NCBI GenBank assembly: GCA_965219965.1
Contig: OZ244796.1
Location: 248,001-312,000 of the forward strand
Direction: 5' to 3'
Length of the DNA: 64,000 nucleotides
From: G965219965 sp965219965
GTDB taxonomy: Bacteria; Pseudomonadota; Alphaproteobacteria; RS24
A program made the position numbers and the translations under genes. Under the pieces are notes generated by a model. That model did not search any database and had not been told where the DNA came from. It saw only the letters and a list, made by a program, of their open reading frames with translations. The number at the start of each line of letters is the position of its first letter. Within the stretch, counting starts at the first letter, position 1. Shown here piece after piece: positions 36,069 to 46,100 of the stretch.

Positions 36069-37072
36069 TTTGTTACCGCCTCTGCACCTATATGTTTCGT
36101 GCCGCGCTGTTTGGCCAGCTCCATCTGCTTTTGTCTATCGCTAAAACGTTTTAACTGGCGCGTGCTGTGCTGGCCGAAACATTTCGGGCAGCTCACACCC
36201 GCTTGATATTGCGTGTGCTGTTTATCTTGCACTGTTATCGGCATCCGGCAGGCATGACACATATCATAATCGCCTTGGCGCAAACCATGGCCAACCGAAA
36301 CGCGCTGGTCAAATACAAAACATTGCCCATGCCATTTGCTTTGCGCGGCAGGGATTTGCTCTAGATATTTCAAAATGCCGCCCTTGAGGTGATAGACATT
36401 TTCAAAACCTTGTTGCAATAAATAGCCAGTAGATTTCTCGCACCGAATCCCGCCCGTGCAGAACATAGCAATTTTTTTCTTCTCATCCCCTTTAAGCATG
36501 GACTTGAGCGTGGTATCTACATAATCGGCAAATTCACGAAAGCAGGTCGTTTGCGGATTAAGCGCGTTTTCAAAAGTGCCAATGGCAACTTCATAATCAT
36601 TGCGCGTGTCAATCACAATCGTGTCGGGGTCGTCAATCAGCGCGTTCCAATTTTTGGGCGCGACATAAGTACCCGTGCTACGAGCAGGATCAATGTCGGG
36701 CTGGCCGAGGGTGACGATTTCTTTTTTCAGCCGAACTTTCATTCGATTGAAAGGCTGCTCATCGGCAAAGGAATATTTGACTTCTAAATTGGCAAATTCC
36801 GAGTGCTGGCGTAACCAGCCGATAAGCTGGTCAATGCCTTGCCTGTCGCCTGCCACCGTGCCGTTAATACCCTCATGAGCCAGCAGAAGCGTGCCGTAAA
36901 TGCCTGCCTTTTTGCATGTCAGCTTGAGGCGCGGCTGTAGGGCTTCAAAATCTGGTAGGCCGACGAATTTATATAAAGCGGCTACCACAAAGGGGGCGTC
37001 CACCGCATCGGGCGTGGCAGGTGGGGTGGGTTTATCTATTGGGGCTTTATTTACCATGCTCATATTTGCCAT
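36065..37072 (-). CDS. trhO: tRNA uridine 5-hydroxylase (rhodanese family), TrhO/YceA
   Basis: 335 residues: an N-terminal domain typical of YceA proteins (ALYKFVGLPDFEALQPRL, given in part, then GTLLLAHEGINGTVAG), a rhodanese domain (residues 140-240) with the catalytic Cys in FCTGGIRCEKSTGYLLQQGF, given here as CTGGIRCEKS, and a C-terminal Cys-rich region (CHACRMPI, CPKCF). Known homologues make 5-hydroxyuridine in tRNA with O2. It leads a minus-strand unit with the GST and cytochrome b561 genes. Confidence 0.92.
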   Translation of the reverse strand: MANMSMVNKAPIDKPTPPATPDAVDAPFVVAALYKFVGLPDFEALQPRLKLTCKKAGIYGTLLLAHEGINGTVAGDRQGIDQLIGWLRQHSEFANLEVKYSFADEQPFNRMKVRLKKEIVTLGQPDIDPARSTGTYVAPKNWNALIDDPDTIVIDTRNDYEVAIGTFENALNPQTTCFREFADYVDTTLKSMLKGDEKKKIAMFCTGGIRCEKSTGYLLQQGFENVYHLKGGILKYLEQIPAAQSKWHGQCFVFDQRVSVGHGLRQGDYDMCHACRMPITVQDKQHTQYQAGVSCPKCFGQHSTRQLKRFSDRQKQMELAKQRGTKHIGAEAVTK

Positions 37073-37213
37073 ACATTATATAATATAGTCAGTTCACAAT
37101 TAACGCGCAATGTGCCGTTTTGGCGCGAGAAATTCAAGCCCCATCGCTTTTACGGGGCAAAAAAGGCTTTTTTTTACCTGCCAATGCGGCTATAAACCGC
37201 CCTCATGCTAGAG

Positions 37214-37289
37214 GCCGGTATAGCTCAGTTGGTAGAGCATCTGATTTGTAATCAGAGGGTCCGCGGTTCAAGTCCGTGTGCCGGCACCA
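37214..37289 (+). tRNA. tRNA-Thr (anticodon TGT)
   Basis: Acceptor GCCGGTA pairs with TGCCGGC (one G-T), discriminator A and encoded CCA. Anticodon stem TCTGA/TCAGA encloses TTTGTAA (anticodon TGT). D loop AGTTGGTAGA and T loop TTCAAGT are standard. Confidence 0.96.
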
Positions 37290-37562
37290 TAATCCAGCAT
37301 TTTTATGTTTATTTTTGCTTATTTATCCACACCAGCATTGAATCACGGGAATTCAGGCCTAATAAGTTAAGAAATACTTGTTGATATTGGTTTTTTTATT
37401 CAAATATTTGTTGACGCAAAACCTCAAAATGTTAACTTAGCGCGGCATGCTTGTTTATGGTGACCTGTGAGTCGCTGTGGGCAGGTGTTTAGGTTTACCG
37501 TTTCTGACAAGTGTAATCACAGAAATTGAGACGGACGCAACATTGAAGAAGGGACAAAGACA
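37290..37562 (+). promoter_or_regulatory. AT-rich leader before the first giant gene
   Basis: 273 bases with no gene. A TTGACG at 37411-37416 is the best -35 candidate, but the matching -10 (TTAACT or TAACTT near 37432-37438) is weak. A GAAGAAGGGA ribosome site precedes the ATG at 37563. The region marks the switch from compact housekeeping genes to the giant-gene cluster. Confidence 0.3.
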
Positions 37563-40500
37563 ATGGCAACGATTGGATATCGCGTAGCGGGTACTTATGC
37601 TGGACTTACGATACAGCAACCAGGCTGGTATATTTTGGACGCGGATGGTAATCCGACCAAAGGTGCGCCAGTTACGAGAACAGAACTTTCACGCGGTGAC
37701 ACGGTTCTGATTGACAGCAATTTTGCTGGACAGGATGATTTCTCTGCGGCAGGCGGAAGCGACACTTATCAGATAGAGCTTTCTTATGGCCAAGGTGCGG
37801 CGAATAGTTCAACCGACCATGTGACTTTGGTTGATGCCGACGGAACAAATAACCTTATCTTCTCAAACCAGCTTAGGATTTCAAGCATTACGCGTGACGA
37901 ACCTCCAGGTGGTGGCGCAGTCCAAGTTACTTTCATGTTTGAAAATGGTGCTAAAGTCACAGTTGAAAATGCGTCATTCTTTACTTTCCAACGTGCAACA
38001 CATCCCGCACAGTCTCTAGATAATTTCCTCAGTGCTATTGGCTTTGATAATGACAACCCGAATAGCTTTACTCCCTTCACAATTGAACCTCCAGGCGGCA
38101 CCCAACAGCATCCTACAGCTTGGGATTTGGACGAAGAAACAGGTGTTGCCGATGACGGTAGCAATGTTTATAGTCTTGATGAAACGTTTGATATCACCAA
38201 TGCATTGCTAGATATTGATGTGGTGGATCCTGATTCGGGTGTGAACACATTCTCTATCAGTGGTGCCGATGCGTCTGCATTTGAGATTCGCAGTGGCAAA
38301 CTTTATTTTGTCGCAGGCACGGATTTAGACCAAGAGGCCTCAAGTCCAAAAGCCAGCTATACTATCACTTTGAGTGTTGCCTCTGATGGCAATACGGGTG
38401 ATGTGCTGGGCGACATAACCCTGACTTTCAACATTAATGACGTCAATGATGAAGCGCCAACCGCGCAGTCAATTCCCGACCAGACAGCGACAGAAGATCT
38501 TGATTCTACAATAACTGTGAGCGGCTATTTTTCTGATGCCGATACAGCTACGCTGACATTCTCAGCTACGCTAGAAAATGGTGATGCGCTACCAAGCTGG
38601 TTGGCTATCTCTACTGATGGCGTTGTTTCTGTTACGAGTCCGACGGATGCTCATGTTGGTACGCATCGCATCACTGTTACAGCCAGTGATGGTGTCGCCA
38701 GCGTGTCTGAGACATTCACGCTGACAGTTGAAAACGTCAATGATGCGCCGACTGTCGTGGCGATTAGCGACCAGACAGCGAACGAAGATGCACAGACGCC
38801 AATATCATTAGCAGGCTTTTTCACCGATGATGATGGCGACAGTCTGTCTTACACAGCGACGCTAGAGAATGGCGATCCGCTACCAAGCTGGTTGACTATA
38901 TCTGGCGATGGTGTGCTTACCGCTGATAATCCGTCAAATGATGATGTCGGCACTTACAGCATCACTGTTACAGCTAGTGATGGTAATGGCGGCACGGTGG
39001 ATGCAACATTCACATTGAATGTGCAGAACGTCAATGACGACCCCACCCAGACGCATAATCGCGGTGCGGCTTATGATAGCGGTGCTGCAAGTGTTGTTCT
39101 TTCTGCACGTCTGTTGCAGTGGGAAGACGAAGATACCGATGATGGTGCTGACCAGATTACTTACACGCTTACCGAAGTTCCCGCTTCAGGTACGCTGCAG
39201 TCAAATGACGGCTCTAGTTGGACGGCTTTAGTAGTTGGTGGCACATTCACACAGGCCGATATTAATGCTGGTCGTGTGCGCTATGTACCAGACGCATCTA
39301 CACCTGCTTCAGCAAGCTTCAAATTCACCGTTTCGGACGGGGAAAGCACGGCTTCTGCTGAGCAGACATTCGACATCACCATACGTGAAGCTTATCAACT
39401 GCCAGTTGGCGAAGATGAGGATGGTGATAACACGGTTGACCTTTCTAGTGAAACTGATCCGCAATCCATTAAAACAGGCGAAGGGCGTGACAATGTGAAA
39501 GACGGGCAGGGCGATGACCGCATCGTTGCTGGCCGTGATGATGACATGGTTGACCTTGGCACGGGTGGTACGGATGAAGTTGTCTATGAGTTTGAAGACA
39601 GCAGTGATGGCTATATCGCCCTTGATGGTGGTGACGACATTGTTGACTTCACCCGTGGCGAAGACAAGCTCGTTTTCGGCGATACAAACGGCACAGAATT
39701 CCTAAATGACGTTAATGACAAATATAAGGTCATGGTTAATTGGGGTAAGAATGCCGATGGGGATTGGCAAGTTGAGGGGCTTTATTTCCTCTTTGTGGAT
39801 GCGGTTTATTCTAGCTCTGGCGGCATTGCTGGTAGCATGGTGTCGTTGACATTCACCAATCCAATTAGTGCGGATGAATTCCTTACATTGGTAGATAATG
39901 GCGGTGCAAATGATGGCTATGAAGATGGTCTAATTACGACAGCCGAAGCTCTGCTTGCTGTGCTTGGCATGGATAGTATCGGTTCAGAAACATTGGCACC
40001 AACCATCAGAAATAACGCACCAACAGTTGACAGCCCGATTGCCGACCAAACAGTGAATGAAGATTCGCCTGTATCTATTGATGTTAGCACGGCTTTCAAC
40101 GATGTGGATGCGGGCGACACGCTGACGTTCTCTGTTACGGGCAACCCAAGCTGGTTGACTTTTGACGGTACGAACACCTTGTCTGGTACGCCAGAAAATG
40201 CTGATGTTGGTAGCTATACAATCACTGTTACAGCAACCGATAGCGATGGCGCAACGGTGACGGATGAATTCACCATCACGGTGGCTAATACCAATGACGC
40301 GCCGACTGTGGCTAATGCGATTACTGACCAAGGGGCGACAGAAAATGTAGCCTTTAGTCTTGATATAGCTGGCGTCTTTGCTGATGTGGATGCGGGTGAC
40401 ACGCTAACTTACAGCGTTTCAGGCGCAAGCTGGCTGAGCGTATCTGGCACAACCATTTCTGGTACACCGCCAGCAGGCAGTGCAGGAACCGTTACCGTTA

Positions 40501-43010
40501 CGGTTACAGCTGAGGATAGCAGTGGTGCAACGGTGACGGATTCGTTTGATATTACCATCTCTCAAGGTGCTAATAACGTCCCGACTGTGACCAATGCGGT
40601 TATTGACCAAACGGCAACAGAAGATTCAGGGTTCACTCTTGATGTGGCCAATGTCTTTGCTGATGCTGATGGTGACACGCTGGCCATTACGGTTTCAGGT
40701 GCGAGCTGGTTGAGCATATCTGGCACGACCTTGTCTGGTACGCCAACCAATGATGATGTTGGCACGCACACCATCACCCTGACGGCTACTGATCCCCGTG
40801 GCGGCACAGTGTCGGATGAGTTCACCATCACGGTGGCTAATACCAATGACGCACCGACTGTGGCTAATGCGATTGCTGACACGGGTGCGACAGAAAACAC
40901 GGCCTTCAGCCTTGATATAAGCAATGTCTTTGCTGATGTGGATGCAGGTGACACGCTGACTTACAGCGTTTCAGGGGCAAGCTGGTTGAGCATTTCTGGC
41001 ACAACCATTTCTGGTACGCCGCCAGCAGGCAGTGCAGGAACCGTTACCATTACGGTTACAGCTGAGGATAGCAGTGGTGCAACGGTGACGGATTCGTTTG
41101 ATATTACCATCTCTCAGGCGGCCAATAATGCACCGACTGTGGCTAATGCCATTACTGATACCCAAACGGCAACGGAGGATTCACCGTTCACCCTTGATGT
41201 GGGTGGTGTCTTTACCGATGCCGATGGTGATGCGCTAACCATTACGATTTCAGGTGCGAGCTGGTTGAGCATTTCTGGCACAACCATTTCTGGTACGCCG
41301 ACAAACGACGAAGTTGGCACACACACTGTCACTCTGACGGCCACGGATGCCCGTGGTGGTTCGGTCACAAGCACTGTTGAAATTACAGTGACCAACACCA
41401 ATGATGCGCCAACAGTGTCTGCGATTGCTGGTTCGGCTTCACAGGCAGAAAATACTGATTATTCTGCCGATACGGATACGGGTCTGACATTCACAGCATC
41501 TGATGTGGATGTGGGCGACACGCTGACCTTCACCGTTTTGGAAGGCACGGACAGCAGTGCAAGCCCGCGCTTCAAAGTTGTGGCCGATGCAGGCGTGACC
41601 GATGGCTATAAAGTCCAAATTATTAGCGGTTCTAGCTTTGACTATGAGGCGGATAGCAGCATTGATTTACGCATTGTCGCTAGTGATGGCACCTCGGAGA
41701 TAGTAGAAACAGCTACTTTCACAATAACCAATGTGGATGAAGCTGGTTCTATCGGCGACATTACAGGTACCGCAGAGCTAAATGGTGTGCTGACCGCACC
41801 CACGCCAACCGACCCGGATGGCGCGGTGGGCAGTGTCACCTATCAGTGGTTGGACAGTGAGGACAATGCGATTGACGGCCAAACAGGCCAAACATTGACC
41901 CTTACACGGGCTTTGATTGAAGCAGCCAATTTGGTTGGCAAAGGCATCAAAGTGCGGGTCAGCTACACGGCGGGCGGCTTTACCAGTGCGCTGGTTACGG
42001 CGGCCACGGCGGCGCTTGCGGCACTACCAGACCGTGCGACCACGGGTACAGTGGCCATCACCTATACGGATACGGATAGCGATAATGAGGCAGATATCGG
42101 CGAAGTGCTGACGGCTGACACAAGCGGCCTATCCGATGACGATGATTCTAGCCTGACATTCACCTATCAGTGGCAGAAAGATGGCTCGGATATTTCCGGT
42201 GCAACAGAGGCCACTTTCACAACAACGGAAGCGGGCGAATATACGGTTGTCGTTACGGCTACGGATGATGTGACCAATACGAACACAGCATTCACCTCTA
42301 ACGCACTGACAGTCGTCGCTGCCGCCGTTGTCGCGCCTACGCCGACCAATCTGATTGATGCGAGTGCTTACACGGCGAATAATGGTACTAGCGCGGCTAA
42401 TACACTTGATGCCAGTAGCACAACCTCCGCTCAACTCATTCAGGGCGGTGCGCTGATTGATACCATTACAGCCAGTGCGCATGGTGATGTGATTGTCGGT
42501 GGTTATGATGATGACATTATTGCGCTGGGCGCAGGCGCAGATACGCTTGTTTATCGTTTTGGTGGAAGTAATGGCTTGGCTGTAGATGGCGGGGATACCG
42601 TCAATAATTTTACTTGGGGTACGGATAAAATTATCTTTGCCGATACAGATGGCAGTGACGTGGATACTGCCACCGAGCTTGTAGATATTATCAATATTAA
42701 AGTGCTGTTTAACTTCACCACTTTCCAGATTACTGGTTTTCAGCTACTTCTTCCTGTGGAAGGCACAACGGATGGCACTGAATCTGGCGCCGGAAGTAAC
42801 TCAACCGTGAATTTTGCGAATCCGCAGACCATTAATGATTTGTTCGGGGCTGGGTCGGACTCGCGGACAGCGTCTATAGTTGACGTCACAGGCAGCTTTG
42901 TACTTCTGGATAAATCGTTAGCTGTCAACCTATTTGGTGGTTCAGATTATGTGGACTTCGTTGACTACAGCGATCCAGCAAACTCAAATCTCGGCTTTGA
43001 GATTCTCTAA
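37563..43010 (+). CDS. Giant modular Ig/cadherin/RTX protein 1
   Basis: 1815 residues with no Sec signal. Modules in order: an N-terminal GGxDTY...AIG module (to about 160); a cadherin-like repeat (190-298); two Ig-like/cadherin-like (He_PIG/CADG type) repeats; a CSPG-like repeat (495-612, ending RVRYVPDAS...FTVSDGE); an RTX-like cassette (620-815, DDRIVAGRDDDMVDLGTGG); five Ig-like repeats (815-1280) in near-identical pairs; another cadherin-like repeat; two TYQW-type Ig-like domains; and a C-terminal RTX cassette (1590-1815, GGYDDDIIALGAGADTLVY). Lack of a signal peptide and a C-terminal RTX cassette suggest type I secretion. A calcium-stabilised surface or matrix role is inference. A hairpin follows. 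Confidence 0.85.
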   Translation: MATIGYRVAGTYAGLTIQQPGWYILDADGNPTKGAPVTRTELSRGDTVLIDSNFAGQDDFSAAGGSDTYQIELSYGQGAANSSTDHVTLVDADGTNNLIFSNQLRISSITRDEPPGGGAVQVTFMFENGAKVTVENASFFTFQRATHPAQSLDNFLSAIGFDNDNPNSFTPFTIEPPGGTQQHPTAWDLDEETGVADDGSNVYSLDETFDITNALLDIDVVDPDSGVNTFSISGADASAFEIRSGKLYFVAGTDLDQEASSPKASYTITLSVASDGNTGDVLGDITLTFNINDVNDEAPTAQSIPDQTATEDLDSTITVSGYFSDADTATLTFSATLENGDALPSWLAISTDGVVSVTSPTDAHVGTHRITVTASDGVASVSETFTLTVENVNDAPTVVAISDQTANEDAQTPISLAGFFTDDDGDSLSYTATLENGDPLPSWLTISGDGVLTADNPSNDDVGTYSITVTASDGNGGTVDATFTLNVQNVNDDPTQTHNRGAAYDSGAASVVLSARLLQWEDEDTDDGADQITYTLTEVPASGTLQSNDGSSWTALVVGGTFTQADINAGRVRYVPDASTPASASFKFTVSDGESTASAEQTFDITIREAYQLPVGEDEDGDNTVDLSSETDPQSIKTGEGRDNVKDGQGDDRIVAGRDDDMVDLGTGGTDEVVYEFEDSSDGYIALDGGDDIVDFTRGEDKLVFGDTNGTEFLNDVNDKYKVMVNWGKNADGDWQVEGLYFLFVDAVYSSSGGIAGSMVSLTFTNPISADEFLTLVDNGGANDGYEDGLITTAEALLAVLGMDSIGSETLAPTIRNNAPTVDSPIADQTVNEDSPVSIDVSTAFNDVDAGDTLTFSVTGNPSWLTFDGTNTLSGTPENADVGSYTITVTATDSDGATVTDEFTITVANTNDAPTVANAITDQGATENVAFSLDIAGVFADVDAGDTLTYSVSGASWLSVSGTTISGTPPAGSAGTVTVTVTAEDSSGATVTDSFDITISQGANNVPTVTNAVIDQTATEDSGFTLDVANVFADADGDTLAITVSGASWLSISGTTLSGTPTNDDVGTHTITLTATDPRGGTVSDEFTITVANTNDAPTVANAIADTGATENTAFSLDISNVFADVDAGDTLTYSVSGASWLSISGTTISGTPPAGSAGTVTITVTAEDSSGATVTDSFDITISQAANNAPTVANAITDTQTATEDSPFTLDVGGVFTDADGDALTITISGASWLSISGTTISGTPTNDEVGTHTVTLTATDARGGSVTSTVEITVTNTNDAPTVSAIAGSASQAENTDYSADTDTGLTFTASDVDVGDTLTFTVLEGTDSSASPRFKVVADAGVTDGYKVQIISGSSFDYEADSSIDLRIVASDGTSEIVETATFTITNVDEAGSIGDITGTAELNGVLTAPTPTDPDGAVGSVTYQWLDSEDNAIDGQTGQTLTLTRALIEAANLVGKGIKVRVSYTAGGFTSALVTAATAALAALPDRATTGTVAITYTDTDSDNEADIGEVLTADTSGLSDDDDSSLTFTYQWQKDGSDISGATEATFTTTEAGEYTVVVTATDDVTNTNTAFTSNALTVVAAAVVAPTPTNLIDASAYTANNGTSAANTLDASSTTSAQLIQGGALIDTITASAHGDVIVGGYDDDIIALGAGADTLVYRFGGSNGLAVDGGDTVNNFTWGTDKIIFADTDGSDVDTATELVDIINIKVLFNFTTFQITGFQLLLPVEGTTDGTESGAGSNSTVNFANPQTINDLFGAGSDSRTASIVDVTGSFVLLDKSLAVNLFGGSDYVDFVDYSDPANSNLGFEIL
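39420..40010 (+). other. Internal RTX-like cassette of giant protein 1
   Basis: Degenerate glycine/aspartate repeats (GEGRDNVKDGQGDDRI, GRDDDMVDLGTGG) followed by YIALDGGDDIVDFTRGEDKLVF and a roughly 110-residue beta-rich tail. Homologous to residues 295-490 of giant protein 3 and to the C-terminus of protein 1. Calcium binding is inferred from the family. Confidence 0.7.
40302..41408 (+). repeat. Tandem 552-555 bp repeat (two Ig-like domains per unit)
   Basis: Two copies, starting at 40302 and 40854, each encoding a pair of Ig-like domains with almost the same words (APTVANAI, VFADVDAGDTLTYSVSGASWL, SGTPPAGSAGTV). The high DNA similarity indicates recent in-frame duplication. Confidence 0.8.
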
Positions 43011-43029
43011 TAAATTATAAGAAAAAGGG

Positions 43030-43055
43030 GGAGGGTGAGCTTCGGCTCGCTCTCC
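43030..43055 (+). terminator. Hairpin after giant gene 1
   Basis: An 11-bp stem (43030-43040 with 43045-43055, two G-T wobbles) closed by a TTCG tetraloop, 20 bases after the stop. The following T-tract is weak. A TATAAT hexamer at 43101-43106 lies before the next gene. Confidence 0.65.
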
Positions 43056-43128
43056 TAACCTTTCGTTAAAGAGAGTGTGGTTGTTTCGTTTGGTGGTTTG
43101 TATAATTTGGACCATCGGAGCATGACGG

Positions 43129-46100
43129 ATGACGACTCAATTTGATATATCGGCTTTGGGCTTAACGGTTACTGAAGGCGGGGTTTATAGTTTTACATTG
43201 ACGCCCAAGGCAGCCTTGGGTTCTGATACGGTTATCCGCTGGGAGATTGTCCCTAAGGGTGAGTTGCCTATCTCTTCTTCTGATTTTTCTGCTCTGAGTG
43301 GTGTTGTTAATTTTGCTTCTGGTGCTGTTGATGCCCAGACGGTGACGATTACGCCGTCTGATGATTCGGTTTTAGAGGTGCTGAAGCACTTTGAGATACG
43401 GGTTTATGAGGTTGTTGGCGATAGGGACGATACGACTACTGAGACGGATGATATTCTGATTGGGTCTCAGGATGTGACCTTGTCTGATGATGAGACGGAT
43501 GATTATGGGAGTAGCCGGCTTTCATCGACGGGTGAGGCGAATATTCTCACGGCGGCGAATACGCAAGATTTAACGACTTCTGGCGGTGGGGGTGATGATA
43601 TTTATATTATCACACGCTTCCAGCATGGTGATGTTTCGATATCGGATACTTTTGGTACGAACCTGGTTAAGTTTGATGCTGGTGTTACCATTACCGACTA
43701 CTCGGAAACCTCGGTTAGCTTTTTTGGGAATGTCTCCATTCTCTCAGTTTCCCTGACGCTTTCTACGGGTGCGGAAGTGATGATTGATGCGCCGCTCTCT
43801 TTTAGCTTCCAGCTGGGTGATGGTGAGACGCTGAGCTATGCGGATTTTAAGACGGCTATTGGTGCGTCTGGTACGAATGCGACGAGTGCCTTGGCGGCAG
43901 ATTATGCGGTTACGACCCAGACTTCTGTTCCAGATATTTCTGGTAACACAGAAGATGCTCCAACCCAAAGGTTGGTTTCGACGGGTGAGGCTGATGTTCT
44001 TGGCGCAGGGGGTGATTTTAGTTTTACGGCCAGTGGCGGTGGCGGGGATGACACTTACATTATCACGCGTTTTCAGCATGGTGATGTTTCGATATCGGAT
44101 ACTTTTGGTACGAACCTGGTTAAGTTTGATGCTGGTGTTACCATTACCGACTACTCGGAAACCTCGGTTAGCTTTTTTGGGAATGTCTCCATTCTCTCAG
44201 TTTCCCTGACGCTTTCTACGGGTGCGGAAGTGATGATTGATGCGCCGCTCCCTTTTAGCTTCCAGTTGGGTGATGGTGAGGTTCTCAGCTATGCCGCCTT
44301 TAAGACGGCGATAGGAGCCAGTGGTACGGCTGGCAGTAGTACCCTTGCGGCAGATTACACGGTGACTGCCCCACAAACCCCAACCCAAGAGCCGGAAGAG
44401 GAGTCAATTATTGATGCCCAGACGGCCACGGAGGATGTGCAGTTTAGCTTCACCATTCCGGCTGATGCGTTTGGCACGGGGACGTTCACCTATGAGGCGA
44501 CGCTGGCCGATGGTTCAGACCTGCCCGATTGGCTGACATTTAACGCCGATACGCGCACATTTTCTGGTGAGCCTGCCCAGAGCGATACAGGCACGCTATC
44601 TATCACCGTCACCGCTACCGATACAACGGCAGGCACAGCCATAACCGAAACCTTCACCCTCACAGTGGAAAATACCGATAACCATGACCCAGTCTTTGTT
44701 ATTGATGGGCCGAACATCATTGTGTCGGGTATTAAAATCATTTTTACAGGTGATGAGACAGTTCCCTTGGCACAATTTTATAATTCTAGTGGTACTGCTC
44801 ATTCAATCACTTATTCTACCTATTCTAGTATATTAAGAATTTTTACATCCCATGCGAATTTGACATTGCAAGATATGGTGGATTTAATCAACGCCAATCC
44901 AGCGGCGGCGGCTTTTGCTGGCCATAATGATGCCCGCTCGGATGAGCATAAATCATGGATGCGCGCCGAGCTGGTTGACCCGACTACGGGTGGTGATGCG
45001 CTAGATTATACTGCCTTTTTTGGTGGCATAGGTCGTAGGAAAAACCATGATTTCGTTGATGTATCTATCACATGGGGCGAAAATGCCGATGTGAGTGGTG
45101 TTGTTTTCACCGCCCGTGCTACAGATGCCGATAATGTTGTTGGTCGCCCGCCCAGCGACATCATCACCTATGAATTGATTGAAGGGCAGGGCGATAATAG
45201 TGCCTTTTCTATTGATACAAATACTGGTGAGGTGCGCTTCCTTACCAATCCTGATTATGAAACAAAGACCAGCTATGAGGTGCATGTCAAAGCTATCTCC
45301 ACCAACTCGGCGGGTGCGGGCAGCATCAAAGAGGTTACCAATCAATATACAGTTTATATTACCGATGAGAATGACGCCCCGACCGTGGTGCGTGAAATTG
45401 GCGACCAAATGGCGAATGAGGGTGAGGTTTTCACGCTGTATGTGTCTGACTATTTTACAGATATCAATGGTAATAGGCTGACTTACAGTGCTTCGGTAAG
45501 CTGGTTGAACTATGATTCGGCTACACAGACGCTTTCTGGCATACCGCCTGTCGGTACAGCTGGTACTTTTACTATCACCGTTATGGCAGCGGATAGATTT
45601 GGTGCAACGGCCACGGAGGAATTCACCATTACGGTCATCAGACCCCCCAATCGGCCACCTAGCGTGGCACGTGGAATCCCTGACCAAGTAGCTACGGAAG
45701 ACACGGCGTTCAGCTTTACCTTTAATGAAAACACTTTTGCCGATGCTGATGCCGATACGCTGACTTATACAGTTTTAGGCAATCCAAGCTGGCTGAAATT
45801 TGATGCTGATACGCGCACCTTTTCTGGAACGCCCACTCGGGGCGCTACAGGCATAGTCAGTGTTACGGTTATAGCCACCGACCCCGATGGTGAAACGGCC
45901 ATGGACTCATTCACACTCGCGGTTGAGAATATTGACAATAACGCACCCGTCTTCGCCAATGCGACAACCACGCATACAGTTGTTATTCAGGGCATTGAGT
46001 TCAGCTATTTAGGTGACGCATTGCCAGAAGACTTCTTTGTGGCATTTCACTACCACACGGCAAGCAATTATGTTATTGAGCCTATTACACGCAACGGTGC

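Larger units (their letters stand above)
43117..44294 (+). repeat. 1178-bp exact direct repeat, copy 1 (5' end of giant gene 2)
   Basis: Base-for-base identical, as far as I can compare, to 58929-60106 (offset 15812). It begins 12 bases before the ATG with GGAGCATGACGG, so it includes the ribosome site but not the promoter, and ends abruptly at 44294, where the copies start to differ. Confidence 0.9.

Noticed and set aside
37138..37176. GCCCC...GGGGC hairpin followed by A and T runs as a terminator
   Set aside because: It lies between the start of trhO and tRNA-Thr, where no transcript is expected to end.
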